From Elephas maximus indicus (lineage: Eukaryota; Chordata; Mammalia; Proboscidea; Elephantidae), in contig NC_064838.1 of the NCBI RefSeq assembly GCF_024166365.1, forward strand, positions 73,114,001-73,178,000: a stretch of DNA of 64,000 bases. The letters are read 5' to 3'. The position numbers and the translations under genes are program-made. Positions 43,690-56,129 of this stretch are shown piece by piece. The notes under the pieces were generated by a model, which was given only the letters and a program-made list of their open reading frames with translations, was not told the DNA's origin and ran no database searches. The stretch's first letter is position 1; each line of letters opens with the position of its first letter.

Positions 43690-44717
43690 ATGGCTCGGAG
43701 ACAGCAGTCGATATCAAACCACATAAAGAAGCAGACCATGACTGCTTCTACAACCCCCTAAACAAAAGAATCAAAATCTTTCCCAAATGAAGATACAATC
43801 CTGGAATTATCAGATACAGAATATAAAAAACTAATTTACAGAATGCTTCAAGACATCAGGGATGACCTCAGAAATGAAATAAGGCAAACTACAGAAAAAG
43901 CCAAGGAACACACTGATAAAACTGTTGAAGAACTCAAAAAGATTATTGAAGAACCTAGTGGAAAAATTAATAAGTTGCAAGAATCCATAGAGAGACAGCA
44001 CTCACAAATCCAAAATATTAACAATAAAATTACAGAATTAGACAATGCAATAGGAAGTCAGAGGAGCAGACTCAAGCAATTAGAATGCAGAGTGGGAAAT
44101 CTGGAGGACCAGGGAATTAACACCAACATAGCTGAAAAAAACCAGGTAAAAGAATTTAAAAAAATGAAGCAATCCTAAGAATCATGTGGGACTCTATCAA
44201 GAAAGATAACTTGCGTGTGATTGGAGTCCCAGAACAGGGAGGGAGGACAGAAAACACAGAGAAAATAGTTGAAGATCTGCTGAAAGAAAATTTCCCTGAC
44301 ATCATGAAAGACGAAAGGATATCTATCCAAGATGCTCATCGAACCCCATTTAAGATTGATCCAAAAAGAAAAACACCAAGACATATTATCATCAAACTTG
44401 CCAAGACCAAAGATAAAGAGAAAATTTTAAAAGCAGCCAGGGAGAAAAGAAAGGTGTCCTACAAGGGAGAATCAATAAGAATAAGTTCAGACTACTCAGC
44501 AGAAACCATGCAGGCAAGAAGGCAATGGGATGACATATAGAGAGCACTGAAGGAGAAAAACTGCCAGCCAAGGATCATATATCCAGCAAAACTCTTTCTG
44601 AAATATGAAGGCGAAATTAAGATATTTACAGATAAACACAAGCTTAGAGAATTTGCAAAAACCAAACCAAAGCTACAAGAAATACTAAAGGAAATTGTTT
44701 CATCAGAAAACCAATAA
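43690..44717 (+). pseudogene. L1 ORF1, copy B, with nonsense changes
   Basis: RNA-binding ORF1. ATG 43690 (MARRQQS). A CAA to TAA change gives a stop at 43759-43761, only 23 codons in. The coiled-coil region continues open from 43843 to 44178 (HTDKTVEELKKIIEE). The RRM and C-terminal part reads from 44184 (MWDSIKKDNLRVIGVPEQ) to a TAG at 44538-44540, where copy A has a codon for Gln or Tyr context. The original end is TAA at 44715-44717. Confidence 0.85.
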
Positions 44718-45176
44718 TATCAGATACCAGCACAACACAAGGTCACGGAACAGAACATCCTGATATCAACTCAAATAGGGAAATCACAAAAACAAATTAA
44801 GATTAATTTTAAAAAGAAAAAAACGCTCAAAACAGGGAATCATTGAAGTCAATATGTAAAAGATCACAATAATCAAAAAGAGGGACTAAATACAGGTGGC
44901 ATAGAACTGCCATATGGAGAGGGATACAAGGCGATATAGGACAATACAAGTTAGGTTTTTACTTAGAAAAATAGAGGTAAATATTAAGATAACCACAAAG
45001 AGGTATAACAACTCCATAACTCAAAATAAAAACCAAGAAAAACGTAACAACTCAGCAAACATAAAGTCAAATATTATGAAAATGAGGAACACACAATTTA
45101 CAAAGAAAAACATCTCAGCACAAAAAAGTAAGTGGAAAAATGAAATTGTCAACAACACACATAAAAAAGCATCAAA
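44718..45176 (+). other. L1 copy B inter-ORF region
   Basis: A-rich spacer homologous to that of copy A. A short open frame 44914-45180 is again present; it overlaps the ORF2 ATG. Confidence 0.7.
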
Positions 45177-48100
45177 ATGACAACACTAAACACACACTTA
45201 TCTATAATTACGCTGAATGTAAATGGGCTAAATGCACCAATGAAGAGACAGAGAGTCTCCGACTGGATAAAGAAACACGATCCATCTATATGCTGCCTAC
45301 AAGAGACACACTTTAGACTTAGAGACACAAACAAACTAAAACTCAAAGGATGGAAAAAAATATATCAAGAAAACAATAAGCAAAAGAGCAGGAGTAGCAA
45401 TATTAATTCCTGATAAAATAGACTTTAAACTTAAATCCACCACAAAGGATAAAGAAGAACACTACATAATGATAAAAGGGACAATTGACCTGGAAGATAT
45501 AACCATATTAAATATTTATGCACCCAATGACAGGGCTGCAAGATACATAAATCAAATTTTAACAGAACCGAAAAGTGAGACAGACACCTCCACAATTATA
45601 GTAGGAGACTTCAACACACCACTTTCAGAGAAGGACAGGAGAACCAGTAAGAAGCTCAATAGAGACACGGAAGACCTAATTACAACAATCAACCAACTTG
45701 ACCTCATTGACTTATACAGAACCCTCCACCCAACAGCTGCAAAGTACACTTTTTTTTCTAGCGCACATGGATCATTCTCTAGAATAGACCACATATTAGG
45801 TCATAAAACAAACCTTTGCAGAATCCAAAACATCGAAATATTACAAAGCATCTTCTCAGATCACAAGGCCATAAAAGTGGAAATCAATAACAGAAAAATT
45901 AGGGAAAAGAAATCAAATACTTGGAAACTGAACAATACCCTCCTGAAAAAAGACTGGGTTATAGGAGACATTAAGGAGGGAATAAGGAAATTCATAGAAT
46001 GCCACGAGAATGAAAATACTTCCTACCAAAACCTCTGGAACACAGCAAAAGCAGTGCTCAGAGGCCAATTTATATCAATAAATGCACACATACAAAAAGA
46101 AGAAAGAGCCAAAATCAGAGAACTGGCCCTACAACTTGAACAAATAGAAAGTGAGCAACAAAAGAATCCATCAGGCACCAGAAGAAAACAAATAATAAAA
46201 ATTAGAGCTGAACTAAATGAATTAGAGAACAGAAAAACAATTGAAAGAATTAACAAAGCCAAAAGCTGGTTCTTTGAAAAAATTAAAATTGATAAACCAC
46301 TGGCCAGACTGACTAAAGAAATACAGGAAAGGAAACAAATAACCCGAATAAGAAACGAGAAGGGCCACATCACAACAGACCCAACTGAAATTAAAAGAAT
46401 CATATCAGATTGTTACGAAAAATTGTACTCTAACAAATTTGCAAACCTAGAAGAAATGGATGAATTCCTGCAAAAACACTACCTACCTAAACTAACACAA
46501 TCAGAAGTAGAACAACTAAATAGACCCATAACAAAAAAAGAGATTGAAACGGTAATCAAAAAACTCCCAACAAAAAAAACCCTGGCCCGGATGGCTTTAC
46601 TGCAGAGTTCTACCACACTTTCAGAGAAGAGTTAACACCACTACTACTAAAGGTATTTCCAAGCATGGAAAATGACGGAATACTACCTAACTCATTCTAT
46701 GAAGCCACCATCTCCCTGATACCAAAACCAGGTAAAGACATCACAAAAAAAGAAAATTACTCCCTCATGAACATAGATGCAAAAATCCTCAACAAAATTC
46801 TAGCCAGTAGAATTCAACAACATATCAAAAAATTAATGCATCTTGACCAAGTGGGATTTATACCAGGTATGCAAGGTTGGTTTAATATTAGAAAAACCAT
46901 TAATGTAATCCACCATATAAATAAAAGACAAAAACCACATGATCTTATCAATTGATGCAGAAAAGGCATTTGACAAAGTCCAAAACCCATTTATGATAAA
47001 AACTCTCACCAAAATAGGAATTGAAGGATAATTCCTCAACATAATAAAGGGTATCTATACAAAGCAAACAGCCAGCATCACTCTAAATGGAGAGAGCCTG
47101 AAAGCATTTCCCTTGAGAACGGGAACCAGACAAGGATGCCCTTTATCACTGCTCTTATTCAACATCGTGCTAGAGGTCCTAGCCAGAGCAATTAGGCTAG
47201 ACAAAGAAATAAAGGGCATCTGGATTGGCAAGGAGGAAGTAAAATTACCTCTATTTGCAGATGACATGATCTTATACACAGAAAACCCTAAGGAATCCTC
47301 CAGACAACTACTGAAACTAATAGAAGAGTTTGACAGAGTCTCAGGTTAGAGGATAAACATACAAAAATCACTTGGATTCCTCTACATCAACAAAAAGAAC
47401 ATCGAAGAAGAAATAACCGAATCAATGCCACTCACAGTAGCCCCCAAGAAGATAAAATACTTAGGAATAAATCTTACCAAAGATGTAAAAGACCTATACA
47501 AATAAAACTACAAAGTACTACTACAAGAAACTAAAAAGGACCTGCTTAAGTGGAAAAACATACCTTGCTCATGGATAGGAAGACTTAACATAGTAAAAAT
47601 GTCTATTCTACCAAAAGCCATCTATACATACAATGCTCTTCTGATCCAAATTCCAATGTCATTTTTTAATGTGATGGAGAAACAAATCACCAACTTCACA
47701 TGGAAGGGAAAGAAGCCTCGGATAAGCAAAGCATTACTGAAAAAGAAGAAGAAAGTGGGAGGCCTCACTCTATCTGATTTCAGAACCTATTATACAGCCA
47801 CAGTAGTCAAAACAGCCTGGTACTGGTACTGGTACAACAACAGACACATAGACCAATGGAACAGAATTGAGAACCCAGGTATAAATCCATCCACATATGA
47901 GCAGCTGATATTTGACAAAGGCCCAGTGTCAGTTAATTGGGGGAAAGATAGTCTTTTTAACAAATGGTGCTGGCATAACTGCATATCCATTTGCAAAAAA
48001 ATGAAACAGGACCCATACCTCACACCATGCACAAAAACTAACTCCAAGTGGATCAAAGACCTAAACATAAAGACTAAAACGATAAAGATCATGGAAGAAA

Positions 48101-48978
48101 AAATTGGGACAACCCTAGGAGCCCTAATACAAGGCATAAACAGAATACAAAACATCACCAAAAATGACGAAGAGAAACCAGATAACTGGGAGCTCCTAAA
48201 AATCAAACACCTATGCTCATCCAAAGGCTTCACCAAAAGAGTAAAAAGACCACCTACAGACTGGGAAATAATTTTCAGCTATGACATCTCCGACCAGCGC
48301 CTGATCTCTAAAATCTATATGATTCTGTTAAAACTCAACCACAAAAAGACAAACAACCCAATTAAAAAGTGGGCAAAGGATATGAACACGCTCTTCACTA
48401 AAGAAGATATTCAGGCAGCTAACAGATACATGAGAAAATGCTCTCAATCATTAGCCATTAGAGAAATGCAAATTAAAACCACAATGCGATTCCATCTCAC
48501 TCCAACAACGCTGGCATTAATCCAAAAAACACAAAATAATAAATGTTGGAGAGGCTGTGGAGAGATTGGAACTCTTATACACTGCTGGTGGGAATGTAAA
48601 ATCGTACAACCACTTTGGAAATCTGTCTGGTGTTATCTTAAACAGTTAGAGATAGAACTACCATACTACCCAGAAATCCCACTCCTTGGAATATACCCTA
48701 GAGAAATAAGAGCCTTCACACAAACAGATATATGCATACCCATGTTTATTGCAGCTCTGTTTACAATAGCAAAAAGCTGGAAGCAACCAAGGTGTTCAGC
48801 AACGGATGAACGGATATATAAATTGTGGTATATTCACACAATGGAATACTACGCATCGATAAAGAACAGTGACGAATCTCTGAAACATTTCATAACATGG
48901 AGGAACCTGGAAGGCATTATGCTGAGCGAAATTAGTCAGAGGCAAAAGGACAAATATTGTATAAGACCACTATTATAA
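45177..48978 (+). pseudogene. L1 ORF2, copy B, broken
   Basis: Endonuclease start at ATG 45177 (LNVNGLNAP, CCLQETH), broken by a frameshift near 45390. The frame 45469-46635 carries the rest of the endonuclease (VGDFNTPLS, SAHGSFSRIDHILGH, SDHKAI) and the linker. Another shift occurs near 46578 and one near 46945. RT motifs are TRQGCPLS and FADDMILY (about 47254). Stops lie at 47029-47031, 47347-47349 and 47503-47505. The C-terminal 459 codons (47599-48978) are open, including the cysteine-rich [16 protein letters not shown]. Confidence 0.9.
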
Positions 48979-49988
48979 GATCTTAAGAAATAGTATAACC
49001 TGAGAAGAACACATAGTTTTGTGGTTATTGGGGGGGAGGGAGGGAGGGTGGAAGAGGGTCATTAACTGATTAGTTAGTAGATAAGAACTGCTTTAGGTGA
49101 AGGGAAGGACAGAAGGACAATACTCAATATATGGAAGGTCAGCTCAACTGGACTGGACCAAAAGCAAAGAAGTTTCCGGGATAAACTGAAAGCTTCAAAG
49201 GTCAGCAGAGCAAGGGAGGGGGTTTGGGGACCATGGTTTAAGGGGACTTCTAGGTCAATTGGCAAAATAACTCTATTATGAAAACATTCTGCATCCCACT
49301 TTGAAATGTGGCATCTGGGGTCTTAAATGCTAACAAGCGGCCATCTAAGATGCATCAATTGGTCTCAACCCACCTGGATCAAAGGAGAATGAAGAACACC
49401 AAGGTCACAGGATAACTAAGAGCCCAAGAGACAGAAAGGGCCACATGAACAAGAGACCTACATCATCCTGAGACCAGAAGAACTAGTTGGTGCCTGGCTA
49501 CAACCGATAACTGCCCTGACAGGGAGCACAACAGAGAACCCCTGAGGGAGCAGGAGATCAGTGGGATGCAGACCCCAAATTCTCACAAAAAGACCATACT
49601 TAATGGCCTGACTGAGACTAGAGGAATCCCGGCGGTCATGGTCCCCAAACCTTCTGTTGGCCCAGGACAGGAACCATTCCTGAAGACAACTCATCAGACA
49701 TGAAAGGGACTGGACAGTGGGTAGGAAAGAGATGCTGATGAAGAGTGAGCTATTTGTATCAGGTGGACACTTGAGACTGTGTTGGCATCTCCTGTCTGGA
49801 GGGGAGATGGGAGGATAGAGAGAGTTGGAAGCTGGCAAAATTGTCACGAAAGGAGAGACTGGAAGGGCTGACTCATGAGGGGGAGAGCAAGTGGGAATAC
49901 GGAGTAAGGTGTATATAAAATTATATGTGACATTTTGACTTGATTTGTCAACGTTCACTTGAAGCTCAATAAAAGTTAATAAAAAAAA
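48979..49988 (+). other. L1 copy B 3' UTR with G-rich tract and poly(A)
   Basis: Homologous to the copy A 3' UTR. G-rich tract at 49029-49048, CTCAATAAAAGTTAAT near the end, then an A run of about 14. Confidence 0.78.
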
Positions 49989-50390
49989 AAAAAGGACAAT
50001 ACAGCTTTTTCCCAGTCCTCTCTCTCTCTCTCTCTGTATCAAGATGCTTACCTTTGAAACTCAGTCACCAGCTGTGAGGAAGCCCATACTAGCCTACATA
50101 GGAAGACTACATGGAGAGGCCCACATGAAGAGAAACCAAGGCCTCCAGTCAATAGACATTATCAACCATCAGACTTAGGAGTGAACAGGCCTTCAGATGA
50201 TCTCAGCTCTCAGTCAATGAGTCTTCCAACTGAGGTCCCAGAAATTGCGAAGCAAATACGAGAGATCCCTGCTGTGTGCTGCTCAAATGCCTGACCCACA
50301 GGATCCATGAGCATAATAAATGGTTATATTAGCTCTGAAGTTTTGAGGTAATTTTTTATATGGGCATAGTAATTGGAATTCAGCATAATC
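49989..50390 (+). mobile_element. MLT1-type LTR, right part
   Basis: Starts with the second copy of the target duplication (49989-50006), then continues the LTR interrupted at 41951. It has a (TC)n run at 50018-50036 and the MLT1-like 3' end CCTGACCCACAGGATCCATG AGCATAATAAATGG. Confidence 0.7.
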
Positions 50391-50845
50391 AAGTTGTTTC
50401 AGAAGGGGTTGACATTTCTCTTATACATCTGCATCAGGCTGTTTGCCTTCTTTCATTCAAAAATCAAAGATTAAGAGCCTATTGTACATGTTTGTACTGT
50501 TGCTTATGTTTGTAACACAGTGTAGAGGTTTCTTTTCACAAAATTAATTGGCTCTGTACTCAAATCCAATGTGGTCTTCTATATCTAAGTTCCTACAGCC
50601 CTGGGTATTATTTAACCCTGACCATTTACTAGCCTTTGGGAGGTGGAACTATAAAATAATGTAACCATTGTATAATCAACGATGTGTGAAGTTGTATATC
50701 CAAACTACTGCTATCCCATCCAGACAGCAGCTGTGGAAAACTGAATCCTGTTCCTTTGTTTTCCATGCCACAAAGATGGAAACTTCCTCCAGTACTATGA
50801 TTTCATTTCAGGAAGGAGAGAATTACAGTAAACTAGCAAGACCTC
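50391..50845. other. Non-coding
   Basis: No gene or repeat recognised. Confidence 0.4.
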
Positions 50846-51058
50846 AAGGAGCCCTTTCAGCTCAGTGGTTAAAGCACTTGGCTGCTAACCAAAATGTCGG
50901 TGGTTTGAACCCACCAGCCACTCCATGGGAGAAAGATGTGGCAGTCTATTTCTGTAAAGATTTACGGCCTTGGAAACCCTATGGGAGACTTCTAGTCTAT
51001 CCTATAGGGTTGCCAAGAGTCAAAATCAACTCAGTGGCGGTAGGTTTGTTTGGTTAGC
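50846..51058 (+). mobile_element. AfroSINE, intermediate subfamily, sense
   Basis: Box A CTCAGTGGTTAAAGCACTTG, box B GTGGTTTGAACCCACC, central block shared with 40572-40775, and tail AATCAACTCAGTGGCGGTAG G. Confidence 0.87.
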
Positions 51059-51219
51059 AGGACCTCAGGTCATATAAAAAAATAGCCAAGGAAAATTAGG
51101 CCAGAAAGCTAAGGCAGCAGCAACACCAGTTTTGCAGATGGGTCCAAACCAGAGAAAATGGGATCCACAGGTAGATCATGTGCATGAGAATCACACTGTG
51201 GTCTAGAGCAGTGGTCACA

Positions 51220-51350
51220 GTAGAGTGTGTAATAGAGCAGCTAGAGCATGAGCTTTGGATCAAACGAAGCTGGGTTCACATCTGGTTTCTCCACATACTG
51301 GCTCTGTGACTTTGGGTGAGTTCCTCAATTTTCTTAAAATAGTACCTGCT
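51220..51350 (+). mobile_element. MIR SINE fragment, sense
   Basis: GAGCATGAGCTTTGGATCAA and the core GGCTCTGTGACTTTGGGTGA GTTCCTCAATTTTCT. Confidence 0.78.
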
Positions 51351-51354
51351 CCTG

Positions 51355-51755
51355 GCAGAGGTGACTAGTTGTCTTCCAAAGATATGCATTCCTCCTATAT
51401 AGTGCATCTGTGGCTAGGAAGCAGCTGCCCAGCAGCTAAATTGCTCTGTGTGATTAGACCTGGTTAATGAAATATGAGCAGAGGTCACATCTATCACTTC
51501 TTTGTTGAGGTGGCTAAGTACCCAGTGCACATTGCCCACACTAACTTCTTCTTTCCTGGTGAACTTGGAGGCCATGAGTTGAAGATGGTGACATCACAAG
51601 GTAGAGTGAGCCTGGATAACCACATCACTACTTGGAAGAGAACCACCCAACCTAGAACGGGCACACTGCACTTTGTGTGAGTTACTATGTTAATATGCTG
51701 AAAATTGGGGGTTGTTTGTTACAGCTGCTAACCTACCCAGACTCATACACTGTTA
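51355..51755 (+). mobile_element. MaLR/ERV-type LTR remnant
   Basis: GGCCATGAGTTGAAGATGGT GACATCACAAG, GCCTGGATAACCACATCACT ACTTGGAAGAG and TGGGGGTTGTTTGTTACAGC are blocks of a known kind of mammalian LTR. Ends are unclear. Confidence 0.55.
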
Positions 51756-51814
51756 GATAATTGTTAACTACATAATTGTAGGTAATTAAAAATGATTTTT
51801 TCCCAACTGTCTTT

Positions 51815-51891
51815 CTTACTTGACTAGATGCTCCTTGAGAGCAAGGACTGGACCCTATTTACCCAGTGCCTTACACTGTTTCTGGTGCATA
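51815..51891 (+). mobile_element. L2 3' end fragment
   Basis: TTGAGAGCAAGGACTGGACC followed by CCAGTGCCTTACACTGTTTC TGGTGCAT, an L2-like end. Confidence 0.55.
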
Positions 51892-52413
51892 TGTTATGGA
51901 TTGAATAGTGTCCCTCTAAAACATGTGTGTCAACTTGCATAGGCCATGCTTTCCAGTATTGTGTGATTGTCTACCATTTTGTCATTTGATGTGATTTTCC
52001 TATGTGTTGTAAATCCTACCTCTATGATGTTAATGAAGTGGGATTAGTGGAAGTTATGTTAATGAGGCAGGACTCAATCTAAAAGATTAGGCTGTGTCTT
52101 AAGTCAATCCCTTTTGAGATATCAAAAAGAAAATCGAGCAGGGAGACATGGGGACCTCATACTACCAAGAAACAAGAGGCAGGAGAATAGTGGGTCATTT
52201 GGACCAGAGTCCCTGCACTGAGAAGCTCCTCAGCTGGGGAAGATTGATGATAAGGACCTTTCCCAGAGCTGACTGAGAGATAAAGCCTTCCCCTGGAGCT
52301 GGCACCCTGAGTTTGGGCTTCTAGCCTCCTAGACTGTGAGAGAATAAACTTCTCTTTGTAAAAGCCATCCACTCGTTGTATTTCTGGTATAGCAGTACTA
52401 GATAACTAAGACA
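51892..52413 (+). mobile_element. Solo LTR (ERV-L type)
   Basis: A 522-bp LTR from TGTTATGGATTGAATAGTGTCC-like start to ...AACTAAGACA. TG...CA ends and an AATAAA near 52344 are present. The flanks GCATA (51887-51891) and ACATA (52414-52418) are probably a 5-bp target duplication with one change, the size expected for ERV-L. No internal sequence remains. Confidence 0.72.
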
Positions 52414-53815
52414 ACATACAAGGCAGTGAGTAAAATTTGCAGCTTGATTAAGAGAAGAGAATTAGAATCTGGGCTCTTTAACAAAAGGAGAAAGGAAAGG
52501 TTGATGTTTAAAAAAAAACAACACTTCATTACTGAAAGTAGTTATTAAAACACTTGCCAGAATTACTAAAAAAAAAAAAAAAAAAATCCGCTTAGGAGTA
52601 AAGTTATGATTTGCCAATCAGCACTTTGCTGCCAAGTGGAATGCGTTTTCCCAATAGAAAGTTTTGGAACCCAATGCTTTCTATTAGATGTTCTTTAAAG
52701 TTCCACAAAGTTTTTCAAGGTTAATTAAATGGTTGGCTTAACCACTGGTTCCTGCTTTCTGCGGATGAAATGGAGTCATTTAGAGAAGGAAACAATTGTG
52801 TAAATGCAAACTTGGTAGCAAGAATTGTACCTGAAAATGTACCTTATTGGTAACATCTAGGTTTCCTCTTTGAATTATCAATGTGAATAAACATAACTTG
52901 CATTTATACAGCACTTTCTTTTTATCATTGCCGTGTATTTTTACAACAATTCTGAGAGTTAGGACACATTTTTATTGTCATTATTTCAAGATGGAAAATC
53001 CATGAAATAAAGAGAGTTGTGATTTGGCCACGTCTGATGGCTCATGTGACAATCAGAAGCCAGGTCTCCTGCCTCTCAGCATAGACCATTTTCCCCACCA
53101 GATGTCCCGGGTCGATATGTGTTCTATATGGATGACAGCCCAGTAGGAACCAAATGAGACAATTTTTGAGTCCAGTCTGGACAAGGTCTCGTGTTTGGGT
53201 GTCTTATGGAATAAAAAATAAACTAGGACATGGGCTTATTGTTCAACAACAGCCCAGCTAGGGAGAAATAGTCTAAATATGTGGCCAGTTAAAAAACTCA
53301 ATAAAATATTAAAGTATTCATCCCTTTTGGTAACAGAAGATACAGCATAGGACGTGAGGGGTTAAACAACAAATAAGTAACACATCCAAGAAGCATGACA
53401 GCCATTCAGAGGAGGCATTCAGAAGAGAGGCTTGATAAGTGCAAGAGGCAATAAGAGGATCGAGGAAGTAAGAGAATGCAGGGTCACCACAGCCAGGGAA
53501 GCAAAGAGATTGAATAATAATTAAAAAAAAAAAATAGGGAGAGGTTAAGCAGTGGTTTAGGAGGCAGGGAAGCCAGTGAGAAATTCGAAGAGAAAGTCTA
53601 TTGAGATTGGGGAACAGGAAGTTATTGGTGCGCTTGGAGATGGGAGACTGTAACTGGATGATGGAGAGAAGGATAAGTTGTAGGTACAGGGCTGCAGCAG
53701 ATGCTGTCAATGCTCACCCACATTCCTTGGACTTCCTGTGGGTTCTGGCTGAGGTTCAACTGGAAATCTGCATCTGTTTGCTTAAGAGATTTATTTATTT
53801 ATTTATTGCCCCCAA
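52414..53815. other. Non-coding
   Basis: A runs at 52568-52586 and 53521-53534, and an ATTT run near 53788-53806. No gene is recognised; the open frame 53318-53710 (minus) has no features of a known protein. Confidence 0.4.
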
Positions 53816-54415
53816 ACTACTAGCCACTCTGCCATGAGGTAGGTCAGATGGGATGGGGAATTAGGAGCCCCACGAATAGCCTTGTGACACTCAGGAATTG
53901 GTGTATAAACACCCCAGCTCCCTTGCCTTGCCCTTGCTTTGGGGTGGCACAATCCTGAGCCATGCATTTTGTACCATTTCCCAGAGTTTTCCTGCAGCAT
54001 TAAGCTCCAGAAGCCCACTGTGGTAGCTGGCTTAATGCTCTTGTTGTTGAGTGCCTTCGAGTCAATTTCAACTCATAGCAATACCATGTGAGAGTAGAAC
54101 TGCCTTGAAAGAATTTTCTAGGTTGTAATCATTATGAGAGCGGATGTCCAGGTCTTTTCTTCTGCGGAGACACTGGGTGGGTTTGACCTGCCCACCTTTT
54201 GGTTAGCAGCCAAGCACTTGACTGTTGTACCACCAGGGCTCCTTATGAGTATTCTAGGACTGGCTTAATAGCACAATCTTTATTAGCTGCCTTCCCTTTC
54301 TTGTCTCACTTCCCCACTCTTCTACCAGCGTGTTTCCTATGCTTCCCAAATAAATCTCTTGTGCTTGAATCCTTGTCTCAGACTCCTGTTCTGAGGGAAC
54401 CCAAACTAAGACAAA
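53816..54415 (+). mobile_element. LTR split by an AfroSINE
   Basis: The parts 53816-54036 and 54260-54415 appear to be one LTR. Its end CCCAAATAAATCTCTTGTGC ... GAGGGAACCCAAACTAAGAC A is typical of a mammalian LTR. The SINE between has a 10-bp duplication CTGGCTTAAT (54027-54036 and 54260-54269). Confidence 0.55.
54037..54259 (-). mobile_element. AfroSINE, longer subfamily, antisense
   Basis: Tail complement TTGTTGTTGAGTGCCTTCGA GTC at left, central block ATGAGAGCGGATGTCCAGGT C, and head complement TTTTGGTTAGCAGCCAAGCA CTTGACTG at right. Confidence 0.85.
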
Positions 54416-55214
54416 TGATCATGTAATTTATGGTTCAAACTAGGACACTTGTGAGAGTGAATGGGTGCGGGGATGCTGTTGATAATTATGGCAGAACAGC
54501 TAATGCAAAGCAGGATTTGAATTCCCAAGGATATGCCTCTCCTTTGAGTGGGACTAGAGGGAAAAAAAAAGTGAAATTCAAATACCGATTCCTTATAATA
54601 ACAGAAGGTAAAGATGTGCAGAGACTAAAGACGCCTTTTATTTAGTGAACACTTGTGTCCTATGCCCCACTACCTGAGGGCTCTGGAAAGGAACATGTCA
54701 GCTCAAGAGAAGGAACATATCTCAGGAGAAGAATGAACCATGAGACGTCGGTCAGCGTTCAGACCGCGGGAAAAAACGGCTGTTCATTTCTAAACTCCCT
54801 GTGATCCTACCAGGGCACCAAGCCATCCTGTCAACCTTAGTGAATAAGACATTCATCCAGGGCATCACTAGGCACCTCCTTCCTCTCATTTTCCATTAGT
54901 GATATGAGTGCAGTCCTCTCTGTAGCTGCTCAAACAGACCAGCCTCTCTTGGTCTCACATTCACGCCCTCTTTGCTGGTCCCAGCAGCCCCCAGGATATT
55001 GTCTGGGAATGGATGCTTTAATATCCAAGACCTTTCTACTTCTTCCCTCCAAAAGGGATTTTCCCCCCCTCCAAGAAAATATTTCAAGAAAACAATTCCA
55101 TTTTCTTGTTTGGCTGAAGAGGTGCTGCTGCTGCTGCTGCTGAGGGGAAGAGCTCTCTGGATGTGATGGTGCTGAGAAGGACAAGAACCTAACCTTGTTT
55201 TTCCTTCCCTACGC
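54416..55214. other. Non-coding; (GCT)7 run near 55123-55142
   Basis: Short CTG/GCT triplet run. The minus-strand open frame across it (54896-55216) gives a Ser run from the triplets. No gene recognised. Confidence 0.45.
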
Positions 55215-55390
55215 ACATACTGGAAACCCTGGTGGCACAGTGGCTAAGAGCTTCATGCTGCTAACCAGAAGGCTGGCAGTTCGAATCCACCAGGTGCTCC
55301 CTGTAAACTCTGTGGGGCAGATCTATTCTGTCCTATAGGGTAGGTATGAGTTGAAATTGACTCAAGGGCAACGAGTTTAGTTTTTATGCA
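55215..55390 (+). mobile_element. AfroSINE, sense (first of three)
   Basis: Box A GGCACAGTGGCTAAGAGC, box B CAGTTCGAATCCACC, and tail TTGACTCAAGGGCAACGAGT TTAG. Confidence 0.9.
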
Positions 55391-55394
55391 CATC

Positions 55395-55610
55395 TAGAGT
55401 CCCTGGTGGGGCAAATGGTTAATATGCTGGGCTACTACCCAAAAAGGTTGAAGATTGCCATCTACCCTGAGGCACCTCAGAAAAAGGCCTGGCGATCTAG
55501 TTCTAAAAAGTCAGCCTTTGAAGAATCCATGGAGCATAATTCTACCCTGACACACATGGGATCACCATGAGTCTAAATCAAATTGGTAGCAACTGGTTTA
55601 TGCATGTACT
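55395..55610 (+). mobile_element. AfroSINE, longer subfamily, sense (second of three)
   Basis: GAGTCCCTGGTGGGGCAAAT GG, central block AAAAAGGCCTGGCGATCTAG TTC, tail TAGCAACTGGTTTA. More decayed than its neighbours. Confidence 0.8.
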
Positions 55611-55619
55611 AATCCCATC

Positions 55620-55797
55620 CCTTGAGCCATGGTATCTCAGTGGTTAAGAGCTACAGCTTTTAACCAGAAGGTCTGCAGTTCGAATCCACCAGGTGCTCCT
55701 TGGAAACCCTTTCTGGTATTAGTTCTACTCTCTCTTATAGGGTTGCTATGAGCCGGAATTGACTCAATGGCAACAGGTTTCTCTTTTTTTGTTTTTA
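55620..55797 (+). mobile_element. AfroSINE, sense (third of three)
   Basis: Box A TCTCAGTGGTTAAGAGC, box B CAGTTCGAATCCACC, tail GACTCAATGGCAACAGG and a T-rich end. Confidence 0.9.
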
Positions 55798-56129
55798 ATC
55801 CCATCCCTGGATTTGAGATAGGAGTGTCCATGTGATGTCAATGGTGCGACCTGGGGTCTTTGGTAGGGAAGGAGCCTCTGCGCTCCAGCAACAAATGTTG
55901 AGCTGGGTTGTGATGCTGCTTGTTTCTAATGGTTCCCAGGACCCCATTCCTGAGAGATGTGTCCCATACCTTGGCCTCCTTGCTCTTGACAATCTGACTT
56001 GCCATCGTCCGTCCCCCCTTGAGTTTGGAACTGATATATAAATAGGTAGGTTGGTATTGCTGTGCTAAGCACCTTATAGTATTAAATCATTTAATCCTCA
56101 CAAAGATTCTATGAATTAGATCCTGTTGT
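55798..56129. other. Non-coding
   Basis: Nothing recognised. Confidence 0.35.

Larger units (their letters stand above)
41952..49988 (+). mobile_element. Long L1 retrotransposon, copy B (broken)
   Basis: Nearly full-length LINE-1 of about 8.0 kb: monomeric 5' UTR (41952-43689), ORF1 (43690-44717), spacer (44718-45176), ORF2 (45177-48978), 3' UTR and poly(A). A perfect 18-bp target duplication flanks it. Premature stops and frameshifts in both ORFs make it inactive. Its 5' UTR is longer than that of copy A by two blocks (42861-43080 and 43145-43687). Same orientation and family as copy A. Confidence 0.94.
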
